Shown in pieces: positions 36,105 through 45,595 of a DNA stretch of 64,000 bases. The number at the start of each line of letters is the position of its first letter. Within the stretch, counting starts at the first letter, position 1. This DNA comes from Sphingomonas yunnanensis (GTDB lineage Bacteria > Pseudomonadota > Alphaproteobacteria > Sphingomonadales > Sphingomonadaceae): NCBI RefSeq assembly GCF_019898765.1, contig NZ_JAIOKB010000003.1:310001-374000 (forward strand), read 5' to 3'. The notes beneath the pieces were generated by a model. That model saw only the letters and a program-made list of their open reading frames with translations. It had not been told where the DNA came from and did no database searches. Both the position numbers and the translations under genes were made by a program.

Positions 36105-37085
36105 TCACGTGGTCGATCGAATGTTGCCGTTGACGCCGTTGGGGAAGAACCCGCCCATCGTCGTCGACCCGGCGTTCAGGTAGACGATGTTGAGCACCTG
36201 TCCGGTGCTGCGGCTGTACGCCAGGCCGTTGGCGTTGAGCGGCGCGATGTTCGACGCCAGCGTGTCGCCGCTGCCGCTCGGCATGATGCCGAAATCGTCC
36301 TTCGGCGCGATGCCACGGATCTGATCCTCGGTCGGGCTGCCGTCGAGCGCGTCGCGCGCCGCCGAGATCTTCTCGGTCGCATCGACCAGCGCGGACACGC
36401 CCTTGGCGTAGAGCGTCGTGCGGACGATCGCGGCGTGATAGGCCTCGACCGCGAGGATGCCGGCCGCGGCTTCGAGGAAGGTCTTGTTGCTCAGCAGCGG
36501 CGCCGCACCCTTGTAGGCGGTGACCCCGACGTCCTCGAAGATATAGGCGCCGAGCAGGAAGCTGGTCGGATCGGCATAGGGGTTGAACACGCCGCTCGTC
36601 GAATCGACCACGCCGGCGGCGCGCGCCGCCGCGGTGAACGGACCGTCGGCCGCGCCCGAGATATTGATGTTGGGCATCGCCACCGCCGACGAGCCGAGCG
36701 CGGTACGCAGGAAGTTGACGTGCGCCTGCTCGTCCGCCGCGATCTCGCGGGCATAAGCGCCGACGAGCGTATCGCCCGAGAAGTCGACCTGCGCGCCGCC
36801 GGTCACCGTGCCGCCCGCCGCGCTGCCGCTGCCGGTCAGCGTCGACGGCAGGCCCGTGCCGTTCACCGCGTACAGATAGAATTGCGCCTCGAGATATTCG
36901 AGGTTGAGCGCGAAGTTGAGCACGTCGGCGTCGGTCACCGCGGTCTGCGCCTTGGCGGGATCCGCGTAGACGAAGGCGGAGCCGACCGCGGCGGCGCCGA
37001 GTGCGGCGGTGAACAGGGCACGGCGGTCATGGCGTCGCTGCGCGCGGGTCTCGAATGCTTCGATGACCAGATCGTCTTCATTCAT
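36105..37085 (-). CDS. Ferritin-like (Ferritin_2) exported protein, paralogue of the downstream gene
   Basis: A 326-residue protein with a Tat-like signal ([19 protein letters not shown]) ending near AKAQ and no lipobox, so it should be soluble in the periplasm. The ferritin-like domain shares long near-identical stretches with the downstream gene ([50 protein letters not shown], ending FFPNG). ATG 37085 has AGGGAG about 9 nt upstream. The pair is one transcription unit that arose by tandem duplication. Confidence 0.8.
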   Translation of the reverse strand: MNEDDLVIEAFETRAQRRHDRRALFTAALGAAAVGSAFVYADPAKAQTAVTDADVLNFALNLEYLEAQFYLYAVNGTGLPSTLTGSGSAAGGTVTGGAQVDFSGDTLVGAYAREIAADEQAHVNFLRTALGSSAVAMPNINISGAADGPFTAAARAAGVVDSTSGVFNPYADPTSFLLGAYIFEDVGVTAYKGAAPLLSNKTFLEAAAGILAVEAYHAAIVRTTLYAKGVSALVDATEKISAARDALDGSPTEDQIRGIAPKDDFGIMPSGSGDTLASNIAPLNANGLAYSRSTGQVLNIVYLNAGSTTMGGFFPNGVNGNIRSTT

Positions 37086-37416
37086 GAGTGGCATCTCCCT
37101 CTGCTCGCAGGAGGAAGTCTTGTCCTCACGCGTGAGCGGACCCAGGTACGGCACCCGGCTCGAGCGGGATGCGAGCCGCAACAAAAACAAATATCGCGAG
37201 ATGCCGGGAACCTTCCTGACCCGTTCGAGTGGCAGCGATCGCGGCGGTGGTCGCGTCATCGGCGGCGGGCGCGCCTCGGCTGCGGCGGGTTCGCCATTCT
37301 TAGGCAGCTTCCCTGTCGTATCGCTATGTCGAGACAGGGGTGTTCGCGATGGTCGCGTCATTGGACAAGCGCAGCCGCCGCACCGCCACTCGGCGAACAA
37401 GGAGGATCCCCGTGAT

Positions 37417-37431
37417 TGAGAACGTTTCTCA
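37417..37431. promoter_or_regulatory. Operator-like palindrome TGAGAACGTTTCTCA
   Basis: Inverted 6-bp arms TGAGAA/TTCTCA flank CGT, giving an AACGTTT core of the LacI-family operator type. It lies about 160 bp before the TonB receptor gene, just upstream of an AT-rich promoter-like stretch. Confidence 0.5.
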
Positions 37432-37523
37432 TCACCGGTTTAGTTCGCTGAAATTTACAATATTGGCCACAAAGGATCAGATCGCGTTCGCGCGCCAGAA
37501 AGCTCTTGCTCAACGGTCGCACG

Positions 37524-37536
37524 TCTGGGTACCAGA
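37524..37536. promoter_or_regulatory. Second palindrome TCTGG-GTA-CCAGA in the receptor leader
   Basis: Perfect 5-bp inverted arms with a 3-bp spacer lie 55 bp before the receptor's start and 92 bp after the first palindrome. It could be a repressor site or a short leader hairpin. Confidence 0.35.
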
Positions 37537-37590
37537 TAGATCATAACAATAGGCCGGCGCAGATCGGCCTTCACACCGGGGAGGATTGAA

Positions 37591-40461
37591 ATGAAGGTTT
37601 CAGTCAAGGCAGCGCTGCTCGCCAGCGGGATGATCGTCGCGTTTCCCGCCGTAGCGCAGGACATGCCGCAGACTGCACAGCCTGCGGCGGGGGCGCCCGT
37701 CACCAGCCCGCCCGGCACGGAGCAGGAGCCGACGCCCGTCGCGGCGCAGGTCGGGCCGGGCGAGAGCGACGCCGCCGATGAGATCGTCGTCACCGGCATC
37801 CGCGGCAGCCTCGCCTCGTCGGCGCGGATCAAGCGCGACGCGCAGCAGATCGTCGACACCATCTCGGCCGAGGACGTCGGCAAGTTCCCCGACGCCAACA
37901 TCGCGGAATCGCTCCAGCGCATCACCGGCGTCGCGATCGACCGCTCGGGCGGCGAGGGCCAGTTCATCACGGTGCGCGGGCTCGGGCCCGAGTTCAACAC
38001 CGTGCTCGTCAACGGCCGCGTCATGGCGACCGACAATCCCGGTCGCGAGTTCTCGTTCGACGTCCTGTCGTCGAACATGATCCAGCGCACCGACGTGTTC
38101 AAGTCGAGCGTGCCCGAGCTGCAGGAGGGCGGCATCGGCGCCACGGTTAACGTCATCACGGCGCGCCCGCTCGACGGCCGCAGCGGCTTCCACGTCGCCG
38201 CCTCGGCGGGCGGCATCTACGACACGCTGCGCGAGAAGCTCAGCCCCGATTTCTCGGCGGTGACCTCGCTGACCAACGAGGCCAAGACGCTCGGCATCGT
38301 CCTGTCGGGCTCCTACACCGACCGGCGCAGCCAGCTCGACTATATTCAGACCGACGGCTGGCTGTTCGGCCCGCAGAACGTCGTCAACGGCAGCGCGACC
38401 TCGACCGGGCTGACGACAGGCGCGCTGGGCAACACCGGCGCCACCGTCAACGTGCCGCAGAACCTCGCCTTCGCGCGCCAGCTCGACCGGCGTCGCCGGA
38501 TCAACCTGGCGGGCGCGGTGCAGGCGCAGGTGACCGACCAGCTGCTGCTGACGGTCGACGGCATCTACTCCAAGTTCGACGTGTTCACGCACCGGAACAT
38601 CTTCGCCAATTTCTACTCGGCGCCTTATATCGGCCTGGAGCTCGACGACACCGCCTCGGCGATCGGCTTCAACCGGCCCGGGCAGCAGTTCCTCGCCGCC
38701 AACCCGCTTCTGGCCGACCGCGTGTCGCTCTCGCAGAACGACAATATCGTCAACAACAACGACCGTCGCACCGAGACCTACCAGGTCGGCGGTAACCTTA
38801 AGTGGAACCCGACCGAGGACGTCGAGGTGCGGCTCGACGCGTCGCGGACTCGCGCGACTCAGCGCAACCCGACGCAGTTCGTCGTCGTCGGCTCGCTCGC
38901 GCAGACCAGCCCGCGGTTCGACCTCAACGTGGGTGACCAGGTCCCCACCGCGTCCAACTTCGGCAACATCACCGATCCCTCGCTGATGCGCGCGCATTTC
39001 ACCGGCATCGATGCCAATCGCGTGCGCGACACGAGCTCGGAATATCACATCGATACGGACTATAAGATCCACGACAGCGTGCTGCGCTCGGTCCGGATCG
39101 GTATGGCCTATTCGGACCGCACCAAGATCCGCCGCTTCTTCAGCAATTCCGACGGCAATTGCGCCTATTGCGGCTATGACATCCCGGTCGACCAGTCGCT
39201 GCTGTCGCCGTACACGCTCGACAATTTTCTCAAAGGCGTCTCCGGCGCGCAGAACGCGCCCGGGCAGTTCTTCACCTACGACACCGACGCGGTGATCGCC
39301 TTCCTCTCCGATCCCGCCAACCTCGCCCGCGCCCGCCAGGGCCGGACCGCGGCGGAGCAGGCCGCCGAGGCGGCGCGCCTGCTGGCGCTGCCGGGCGGCC
39401 CCTACGGCGTGCGCGAGAATGTCGGCAGCACCGCCAACGTCAACGAGCGCCTGCTCGCCGGCTATATCGCCATGTCGTTCGGCGGCGAGCGCTGGAGTGC
39501 CAACGCCGGCGTGCGCGTGGTGCGGACCCAGACCGTGTCGCGCGGCTTCGCCCAGCCGGTCATCAACATCACCAACACGCGCGGCGACGACACGTTGGTC
39601 TTCACCTACGGCGACTCGACGCCGGTCTCGATCCGCAACAGCTACGTCAACGCGCTGCCGTCGGCGAACATCAAGTTCAACGTCACCGACAAGTTCATCG
39701 CGCGCGCGGCTTTCTCGCAGACCGTCACCCGACCGACGCTGACCGATCTGGGCGTCGACAATTCGTACGGGGGCCGCGTCTCGGTGCCGCAGTCGAGCGG
39801 CGGCAACCCGACGCTGGAACCGTTCAAGTCGACCAACTACGACATCTCTCTGGAATATTACTTCAACTCGATCAGCTATCTGAGCGCCGGCGCCTTCTAC
39901 AAGGACCTCAGCAACTTCCTCGAACTGCAGACGCTGCCGGTCGAGCGCTTCGGTCGCACCTTCCAGGACACGCGTACGCGCAATGGCCAGACCGGCTGGA
40001 TTCGCGGCATCGAGGTCGGCGGGCAATATTCGCTCGACTTCCTGCCCGGTCCGCTGTCCGGCTTCGGCCTCGCGGGCAATTACACCTATGTCGAGAGCAA
40101 GGCGGAGCGCGACGCCTCGCTGGCCGACTATGAGTGCGGCTACAACGGCCTGTCGCCGCACTCGGCGAACGGCAGCGTGTTCTACGAGAAGTACGGCATC
40201 TCCGCGCGCGGCTCGTACAACTGGCGCTCCGAATACCTGCGTTCGTGCCGGTCGGACCAGGGGCGCCCGCGCAACCGATCGAGCTACGGCCAGTTCGACT
40301 TCAACGTCGGCTACGACATCACGCCCAACGTCCAGATCTACGTCCAGGGCGTCAACGTCACCAACCAGCGGATCCACGAATGGTCCGCGATCGAGGAGCG
40401 ATTCCTGCTGCTCCAGGAGACCGGCGCGCGCTACAATTTCGGCGCGCGATTGAAGTTCTGA
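37591..40461 (+). CDS. TonB-dependent receptor (Xanthomonas/Caulobacter type)
   Basis: A 956-residue receptor with a signal peptide ending AVAQ (about 23). The plug has EIVVTGIRGSLASSARIKRDA, ISAEDVGKFPDANIAESLQR and ITVRGLGPEFNTVLVNGR, which are diagnostic of the TonB-Xanth-Caul subfamily used for oligosaccharide uptake. A long barrel ends in NFGARLKF. GGGGAGGA precedes the ATG. A GH36 gene follows after 19 bp and an acyltransferase after that, so the ligand is probably an alpha-galactoside-type glycan. Confidence 0.9.
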   Translation: MKVSVKAALLASGMIVAFPAVAQDMPQTAQPAAGAPVTSPPGTEQEPTPVAAQVGPGESDAADEIVVTGIRGSLASSARIKRDAQQIVDTISAEDVGKFPDANIAESLQRITGVAIDRSGGEGQFITVRGLGPEFNTVLVNGRVMATDNPGREFSFDVLSSNMIQRTDVFKSSVPELQEGGIGATVNVITARPLDGRSGFHVAASAGGIYDTLREKLSPDFSAVTSLTNEAKTLGIVLSGSYTDRRSQLDYIQTDGWLFGPQNVVNGSATSTGLTTGALGNTGATVNVPQNLAFARQLDRRRRINLAGAVQAQVTDQLLLTVDGIYSKFDVFTHRNIFANFYSAPYIGLELDDTASAIGFNRPGQQFLAANPLLADRVSLSQNDNIVNNNDRRTETYQVGGNLKWNPTEDVEVRLDASRTRATQRNPTQFVVVGSLAQTSPRFDLNVGDQVPTASNFGNITDPSLMRAHFTGIDANRVRDTSSEYHIDTDYKIHDSVLRSVRIGMAYSDRTKIRRFFSNSDGNCAYCGYDIPVDQSLLSPYTLDNFLKGVSGAQNAPGQFFTYDTDAVIAFLSDPANLARARQGRTAAEQAAEAARLLALPGGPYGVRENVGSTANVNERLLAGYIAMSFGGERWSANAGVRVVRTQTVSRGFAQPVINITNTRGDDTLVFTYGDSTPVSIRNSYVNALPSANIKFNVTDKFIARAAFSQTVTRPTLTDLGVDNSYGGRVSVPQSSGGNPTLEPFKSTNYDISLEYYFNSISYLSAGAFYKDLSNFLELQTLPVERFGRTFQDTRTRNGQTGWIRGIEVGGQYSLDFLPGPLSGFGLAGNYTYVESKAERDASLADYECGYNGLSPHSANGSVFYEKYGISARGSYNWRSEYLRSCRSDQGRPRNRSSYGQFDFNVGYDITPNVQIYVQGVNVTNQRIHEWSAIEERFLLLQETGARYNFGARLKF

Positions 40462-40480
40462 CCGCGGCGGGGAGGGCGTC

Positions 40481-42343
40481 ATGAGGAACGTGGCGCTCGC
40501 CGGCGCGCTCGCCGCCTGCCTCCTGGCGGCTCCGGCCGCGGCGCAGGCGGGTCCACCCGCGGCGACGGAGACGAGTAGCAGTCTCACCGTCGCCGGGCTT
40601 GAGCTGACCGTCGCGGGCGCGCTCGACGGCTTCGCGCTCGAGCTTCGCGCCGAGCCGATCGCACCCGGCGTCGCGCGCGCGGTGCTGACGCTGACGCGCG
40701 CCACGCCCGCGCCCCCGCCGCGTCTGACGATCCGCTGGTCGCAGCCGTCGGTCGACATGGCCGGCATGTGGACACCCGACGCGGGCCTGGGCCGGACGAT
40801 CGTGCCCGATTTCGCGTCGACGCGGCTGCGCTCGACGCTCACCGCCGCGGCGCCGGTGCTGGCGCTCTACGGGCGCGGCGAGCAGAACCGGCTCACCGTC
40901 GCCGTCGAGGAGGCGGTGACGCCGGTGCTGCTCGCGGCCAGGCTGCGCGAGGAGGACGTGCGCGTCTACGGCAGCGTCGAGCTGTTCAGCGAGCGCCACG
41001 CGCCGCTGACGCGCTACACCACCAGCCTGCGCCTCGACACGCGCGCTATCCCCGTCGCGGACGCGCTCGAGGACGTCGCGGCCTGGTGGTCGCGCCAGCC
41101 CGGCAAGGCGCCGGTGCCCGCGCCGCCGGGCGCGCGCGAGCCGCTCGACTCGACCTGGTACAGTTATCACCAGGCGGTCGACGAGGCGACGGTGCTGGCC
41201 GAGGCCGAGGCGGCGGCGCGGCACGGGTTCAAGGTGATGATCGTCGACGACGGCTGGCAGACCGGCGACACGAACCGCGGCTACGCGCATGCCGGTGACT
41301 GGCGGCCCGAGCGGCTGCGGCGCATGCGAGTCGTCACCGACGCGCTGCACGCGCGCGGTATGAAGGGGATGCTGTGGTTCTCGGTGCCGCTGGTCGGCGA
41401 CGAGGCCGCGGTGTTGCCGCGCTTCCGCGGCAAGATCCTGCGGCGTTGGGCGGAGCAGCGCACCAACGTGCTCGACCCGCGCTACCCCGAGGTGCGCGCC
41501 TATCTGGTCGAGACCTTCCGCCGCGCGGTGCGCGACTGGGGCTGGGACGGGCTCAAGCTCGACTTCATCGACATGTTCAGCAGCGACGAGACGACGGTGC
41601 TCGACCGCGCCGACGGGCGCGACATCGCCTCGGTCTACGAGGCGGTCAACCGGCTGATGGTGGACGTGATGACGGCGCTGCGCGCGGTCCGGCCCGACGT
41701 CATGATCGAGTTCCGCCAGCCCTATAGCGGCCCGGTGATCCGCACCTTCGGCAACATGCTGCGCGCCTCGGACGCGCCGAACGAGTCGATCCTCAACCGC
41801 CAGCGGATCGTCGACCTGCGGCTGCTCGCCGGCGCGACCCCGGTCCACGCCGACCCGATCGTGTGGCATGCCGACGAGCCGAGCGACACCGCCGCGCTCC
41901 AGCTTCTCGACACGCTGTTCGCGGTGCCCCAGGTGTCGATGCGGCTCGACACGCTGACGCCCGCTCACGCCGCGATGCTGACGCACTATCTCGCTTACTG
42001 GCGCGCCAACCGGGACGTGCTGCTCGACGGGCGCTTCCGTCCGGAAGGGATCAACGCGCAATATGAGCTCGTCCGCGCCACGACCGCCGACAAGCAGATC
42101 GTCGCCGCCTACGCCGATCGCGCCATCGCGCTGGAAGCGTCGGCGCGCGCGATCGACCTGGTCAATGCCACCGCGGCGTCGCGGCTCGTGGTGGAGGCGA
42201 CGCGCGACCTCGGCCGCTACGAGGCGCGCTCCACCGACGCGGAAGGGCGAGTGGTGTCGCGCACGCTGATCGACCTGACGCGGGGCGCGCATGTCATTGC
42301 CGTGCCGCCCGCGGGTATCGTGGCGCTGACCCGGCGACCGTGA
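40481..42343 (+). CDS. Secreted GH36-type alpha-galactosidase-like glycoside hydrolase
   Basis: A 620-residue exported enzyme with a signal peptide ending AAAQA. A beta-sandwich N-terminus is followed by a TIM barrel with STWYSYHQ, VDDGWQTGD, KGMLWFSVPL, KLDFID (nucleophile D361) and RASDAPNE (likely acid/base D431). These are GH36/clan D signatures, so a retaining alpha-galactosidase or alpha-N-acetylgalactosaminidase activity is expected. It lies in an operon with the TonB receptor 19 bp upstream; its stop overlaps the acyltransferase start as GTGA. It may work in the periplasm on imported oligosaccharide. Confidence 0.8.
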   Translation: MRNVALAGALAACLLAAPAAAQAGPPAATETSSSLTVAGLELTVAGALDGFALELRAEPIAPGVARAVLTLTRATPAPPPRLTIRWSQPSVDMAGMWTPDAGLGRTIVPDFASTRLRSTLTAAAPVLALYGRGEQNRLTVAVEEAVTPVLLAARLREEDVRVYGSVELFSERHAPLTRYTTSLRLDTRAIPVADALEDVAAWWSRQPGKAPVPAPPGAREPLDSTWYSYHQAVDEATVLAEAEAAARHGFKVMIVDDGWQTGDTNRGYAHAGDWRPERLRRMRVVTDALHARGMKGMLWFSVPLVGDEAAVLPRFRGKILRRWAEQRTNVLDPRYPEVRAYLVETFRRAVRDWGWDGLKLDFIDMFSSDETTVLDRADGRDIASVYEAVNRLMVDVMTALRAVRPDVMIEFRQPYSGPVIRTFGNMLRASDAPNESILNRQRIVDLRLLAGATPVHADPIVWHADEPSDTAALQLLDTLFAVPQVSMRLDTLTPAHAAMLTHYLAYWRANRDVLLDGRFRPEGINAQYELVRATTADKQIVAAYADRAIALEASARAIDLVNATAASRLVVEATRDLGRYEARSTDAEGRVVSRTLIDLTRGAHVIAVPPAGIVALTRRP

Positions 42344-43506
42344 GCGGCGCGGCGCCGGGTGCCGCATCGGACGCGACGGCGACGTCGACCGACGCCACCG
42401 CGCCGGGCAGGCGCCATTACGTCGTGCTCGATGGCTTGCGCGGCGTCGCGGCGCTGACGGTCGTCCTGTTCCACACGTTCGAGGCCTATGCCGGCGGCGA
42501 CCCGACGCGGCAGATCATCAACCACGGTTACCTCGCGGTCGACTTCTTCTTCCTGTTATCCGGCTTCGTCATCGCTTACGCCTATGACGACCGCTGGGGG
42601 CGGATGGGGCAGGGCGAGTTCTACCTGCGCCGCCTGATCCGGCTCCAGCCGATGGTGGTGCTGGGCAGTCTGTGGGGCGCCGCGCTCTTCTATCTCCAGG
42701 CAGGCGAGCTGTTCCCCAGGGTGGCGGCGACGCCGGTGTGGCAGATGCTGCTGGTGATGCTGCTCGGCTGCACGCTGCTGCCGCTGCCCAAGCACCTCGA
42801 CATCCGCGGCTGGGACGAGATCCACCCGCTCAACGGCCCGGCCTGGTCGCTGTTCTACGAGTATCTGGCCAACCTCGCCTATGCGCTGGTGCTGCGGCGG
42901 CTGTCGACGCGCGCGCTGACCGTGCTGGCGGTGCTCGCGGCGGCGCTGCTGCTCGACGTCGCGCTGCTCGGGCCACGGCGCGACCTGATCGGCGGCTGGT
43001 CGCTCGACGCCGCGGGCGTGCATGTCGGCCTCGCGCGGCTGTCCTACCCGTTTGTCGCCGGCATGCTGCTGATGCGGTCGGGCTGGCGGCTGCCCCATCG
43101 CCACGCCTTCGCGGTCAGCGCCGCACTGCTGATCGCCGCGCTCGCGCTGCCGCGCTGGGGCGATACGCCGCATCATTGGAGCAACGGCCTGTACGATGCC
43201 GCCTGCGTGCTGCTGCTGTTCCCGCTCGTGGTCGCGATCGGCGCCGGGCACCGGGCCGCGACCGGACGAGGCGTGCGGATCGCGCGCTTCTTCGGCGACC
43301 TGTCCTTCCCGCTCTACATCACCCATTATCCGCTGATCTACGTCTACACCGCCTGGGTGGCCGATCGGAAGGTGCCGGCGCGGATCGGCGCCCCCGTCGG
43401 CGCGGCGCTCGTCGTCACGGCGGTGGCGATCGCCTACGCCAGCCTCAAGCTCTACGACGAACCCGCGCGGCGCTGGCTGAGCCGCCGCTTCCTCGAGACG
43501 CGGTAG
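42340..43506 (+). CDS. Acyltransferase 3 (OafA-like) membrane protein
   Basis: A 388-residue inner-membrane protein with about ten helices. It carries the acyltransferase-3 signature VVLDGLRGVAALTVVLFHTF and FFFLLSGFVIAYAYDDRW near the N-terminus. Such proteins move acetyl or other acyl groups onto sugars at the periplasmic side. It is translationally coupled to the GH36 gene by GTGA overlap, so it probably modifies a product or substrate of that enzyme, or an unlinked envelope glycan. It ends 27 bp from the convergent GH43 gene. Confidence 0.85.
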   Translation: MSGAAPGAASDATATSTDATAPGRRHYVVLDGLRGVAALTVVLFHTFEAYAGGDPTRQIINHGYLAVDFFFLLSGFVIAYAYDDRWGRMGQGEFYLRRLIRLQPMVVLGSLWGAALFYLQAGELFPRVAATPVWQMLLVMLLGCTLLPLPKHLDIRGWDEIHPLNGPAWSLFYEYLANLAYALVLRRLSTRALTVLAVLAAALLLDVALLGPRRDLIGGWSLDAAGVHVGLARLSYPFVAGMLLMRSGWRLPHRHAFAVSAALLIAALALPRWGDTPHHWSNGLYDAACVLLLFPLVVAIGAGHRAATGRGVRIARFFGDLSFPLYITHYPLIYVYTAWVADRKVPARIGAPVGAALVVTAVAIAYASLKLYDEPARRWLSRRFLETR

Positions 43507-43533
43507 CGGCCCGGCCGGCCCGCGGCCGCTCGC

Positions 43534-44886
43534 TCACGGCTCCGCGCTCGCCTCGATGATCTCGCCGCCGTCGGGCAATGTGACTCGGAGCAGCCGCGGC
43601 TCTCGGTCCACCGCGATCGTGACCGGCGAGCCGCTCACCGCTCGCATCGGCGCGATCGGCCGCCAGGTTGAGCCGTCGTCCGAGATCTCGGCCGCGAGCC
43701 GCGTCGGCACCGTCGGCGCGCCGAGGCGCAGGACCAGCCGCGCGACGCGGCGGCGTCGCCCGAGGTCGAGCGTGAGCGTGCCGCTTCCCGCGCTGCGCCA
43801 GCTCGTGGCGTAATTGTCGTCGCCGGCGAGCGCGGCGGCGTGCGCGGGGTCGGCGCGCGAGGCGGTGATCGCCGCCGGTGCGATCGCGGAACGCGCGCGC
43901 CGCGTCGCGGTGCCGGGCACGTCGGCGCCCCGGTTGCTGGGCGTGACCGGCTCGATCCGGTCGCCGCGCACGACGAGCCGGTCCAGCGCCACCTGCCGCC
44001 GCACGTCGCCGCCCGGCGCATAGGGCAGCGACTGGCGGTGATAGAGGATGAAGTCCTCGCCGCCAGCGCGGAACACCGCGTGATGCCCGGGGCTGACGAC
44101 GTCGTGCGCGCGATCGGTGGCGAGGATCGGCCGGTCCGCGGGCTCGCGGAACGGGCCGAGCGGCGAGGTGCCCACCGCGTAGCGCACCTGATAGCTGTCG
44201 GTGGTGGTGTTGCCCCAGCTGTACGTCAGGAAATAGACGCCGCCGCGCTTGAACATGAAAGGCGCCTCGAAATAATGCGCCGGGGTGACGTCGACCGGCG
44301 CGCCGTCGAAGCTCACCATGTCGGGCTTGAGCCGCACCGCGAAACAGTGGCCGTTGACCCAGTCGAGCCCCGATCCCCAGTAGAGATAGGCCTGGCCGTC
44401 GTCGTCGACGAAGGCCTCGGCGTCGATCATGTGATAGCCCGGGCGGAAATTGCCCGGAATCAGCGGTCGCCCTTCATTGGCGTCGCGCCACGGCCCAGCG
44501 GGATGGGGTGCGGTGCCGACCCACACCTCGCTGCCGACCGAGACGTACATCCAGTAGCGCCCGTGCGCGTGCACCACCGAGGGCGCCCAGACGCGGCTGT
44601 CGTTCGAGGTCGCACTCGTCGCGGCACGCTTGGTCGGCCACGCCGGGGTGGAGAGCGTCCAGTCGCGCAGGTCGCGCGAGCGCCACAGCGCCAGCGTGTC
44701 GCCGCCCCAGGGATCGATCGTGGCATAGACGAACCACTCGCCCTCGGCGTGGACGATCGAGGGGTCGGCGAAATACCCCGGCAGGATGGGGTTGTGCGCG
44801 CCGGGCGCGAGGGCGGGCGTGTCGGCGGCGGTCGTGGCCGCCGCGAGCAGCGGCAGTGCGAGCATCATGGAGCGCGTTCGTCGCAT
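43534..44886 (-). CDS. Secreted GH43 glycosidase with C-terminal discoidin-like domain
   Basis: A 450-residue exported protein. The five-bladed propeller carries the three GH43 acids: D41 in YFADPSI, D155 in MIDAEAF and E207 in HYFEAPF. Known activities are arabinofuranosidase, arabinanase, xylosidase or beta-galactosidase. Residues about 330-450 form a beta-sandwich of the F5/8 (CBM32-like) type (ALAGDDNYATSWRS, GTLTLDLGRRRRVARLVLRLG). ATG 44886 has AAGGA 6 nt upstream. It is divergent from the second glycan receptor operon. Confidence 0.85.
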   Translation of the reverse strand: MRRTRSMMLALPLLAAATTAADTPALAPGAHNPILPGYFADPSIVHAEGEWFVYATIDPWGGDTLALWRSRDLRDWTLSTPAWPTKRAATSATSNDSRVWAPSVVHAHGRYWMYVSVGSEVWVGTAPHPAGPWRDANEGRPLIPGNFRPGYHMIDAEAFVDDDGQAYLYWGSGLDWVNGHCFAVRLKPDMVSFDGAPVDVTPAHYFEAPFMFKRGGVYFLTYSWGNTTTDSYQVRYAVGTSPLGPFREPADRPILATDRAHDVVSPGHHAVFRAGGEDFILYHRQSLPYAPGGDVRRQVALDRLVVRGDRIEPVTPSNRGADVPGTATRRARSAIAPAAITASRADPAHAAALAGDDNYATSWRSAGSGTLTLDLGRRRRVARLVLRLGAPTVPTRLAAEISDDGSTWRPIAPMRAVSGSPVTIAVDREPRLLRVTLPDGGEIIEASAEP

Positions 44887-45595
44887 GGCTGTCCTTCTCT
44901 TAGGCGGCAGGCAGGCTGCCCCACCCCGATTCGTGCCGATCGAGTGGTTCTATCTCGATTCCGCTTCAGGATAGAACCAGCCCAACGCCGTCCCCCGCGT
45001 CATGATGGGGCTCCGGAGCGATGAGCGCGCGACGGTTGCAAACGATACCAGCGTCGATGCTCCCTTAGCAGCAACACCAAGTGGCTGATTGTAACCAGGA
45101 ATGTCGTGGAGCGACGACCAATAAGAAAAGCATTTTGCGATAGTTTGAACGATAATACCAAAACAGTGCCTCGAAGCGCACGGAAGAGACCATTTTCTGC
45201 TTGACGCTCTTCCATATGTGACGGCACACTCTCACCCAAGAGAGCAGATCCGGCGGCTTGGACCGGCCTGCGCTCCCGCGATCCCGCCGGCCGAGGATCG
45301 CTCGGCGCCGCCCGCATCGTCGGGTCGGCGCCTGGTGTCTGACTGCCCAACGCGGCCGCTCGTCCGGCGGCCGGGCGCGACGCACGACCGCGGCGCGCCA
45401 CCACGACCGGCGACATCGCGCCACCAGACGCGCGACCGCCGCTACCGGGCCGAACGGCCCACCGTCACCCGTGCCGCCCACGGGGCGCCGACGCCGCGCG
45501 TCGGCGAGTGCGGCAGGGGTGACGCGAACGACCTACCGGGGAATGACGCGACCGCGGCCATCGGCCGGGGGCGCCTGAAGAGGGAGCCATTGACG
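44887..45595. other. 709-bp divergent intergenic/leader region
   Basis: It separates the GH43 gene from the TonB receptor. It contains the 9-bp inverted repeat at 44946-44978 and an unusually AT-rich section at about 45060-45230 (promoter candidate). A GC-rich stretch of about 360 bp before the receptor ATG is open in frame but has no protein-like composition, and I read it as a long 5' leader. Confidence 0.5.
44946..44978. promoter_or_regulatory. Inverted repeat GGTTCTATC-N15-GATAGAACC
   Basis: Perfect 9-bp arms (44946-44954 and 44970-44978) lie about 60 bp upstream of the GH43 start. Arm centres are 24 bp apart, near two helical turns, fitting a dimeric regulator or an RNA stem. Confidence 0.5.

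Larger units (their letters stand above)
37086..37590. other. 505-bp divergent intergenic region with operator-like palindromes
   Basis: It separates the ferritin-like operon from the TonB receptor/GH36 operon. It contains an AT-rich patch at about 37180-37200 and another around 37440-37475, both plausible promoters, plus the palindromes listed separately. Open frames inside it look non-coding. Confidence 0.55.

Noticed and set aside
37340..37546. Short plus-strand open frame (68 residues) before the receptor
   Set aside because: It runs through promoter-like and palindromic DNA and has no ribosome site or protein-like pattern.
45034..45049. GGTTGCAAACGATACC as a LacI operator
   Set aside because: Only four of eight base pairs are symmetric; it is mentioned only as a possible motif repeat.
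45218..45595. N-terminal extension of the second glycan receptor
   Set aside because: The extra 126 residues are Arg/Pro-rich without structure, whereas ATG 45596 has a ribosome site and starts a standard signal peptide.
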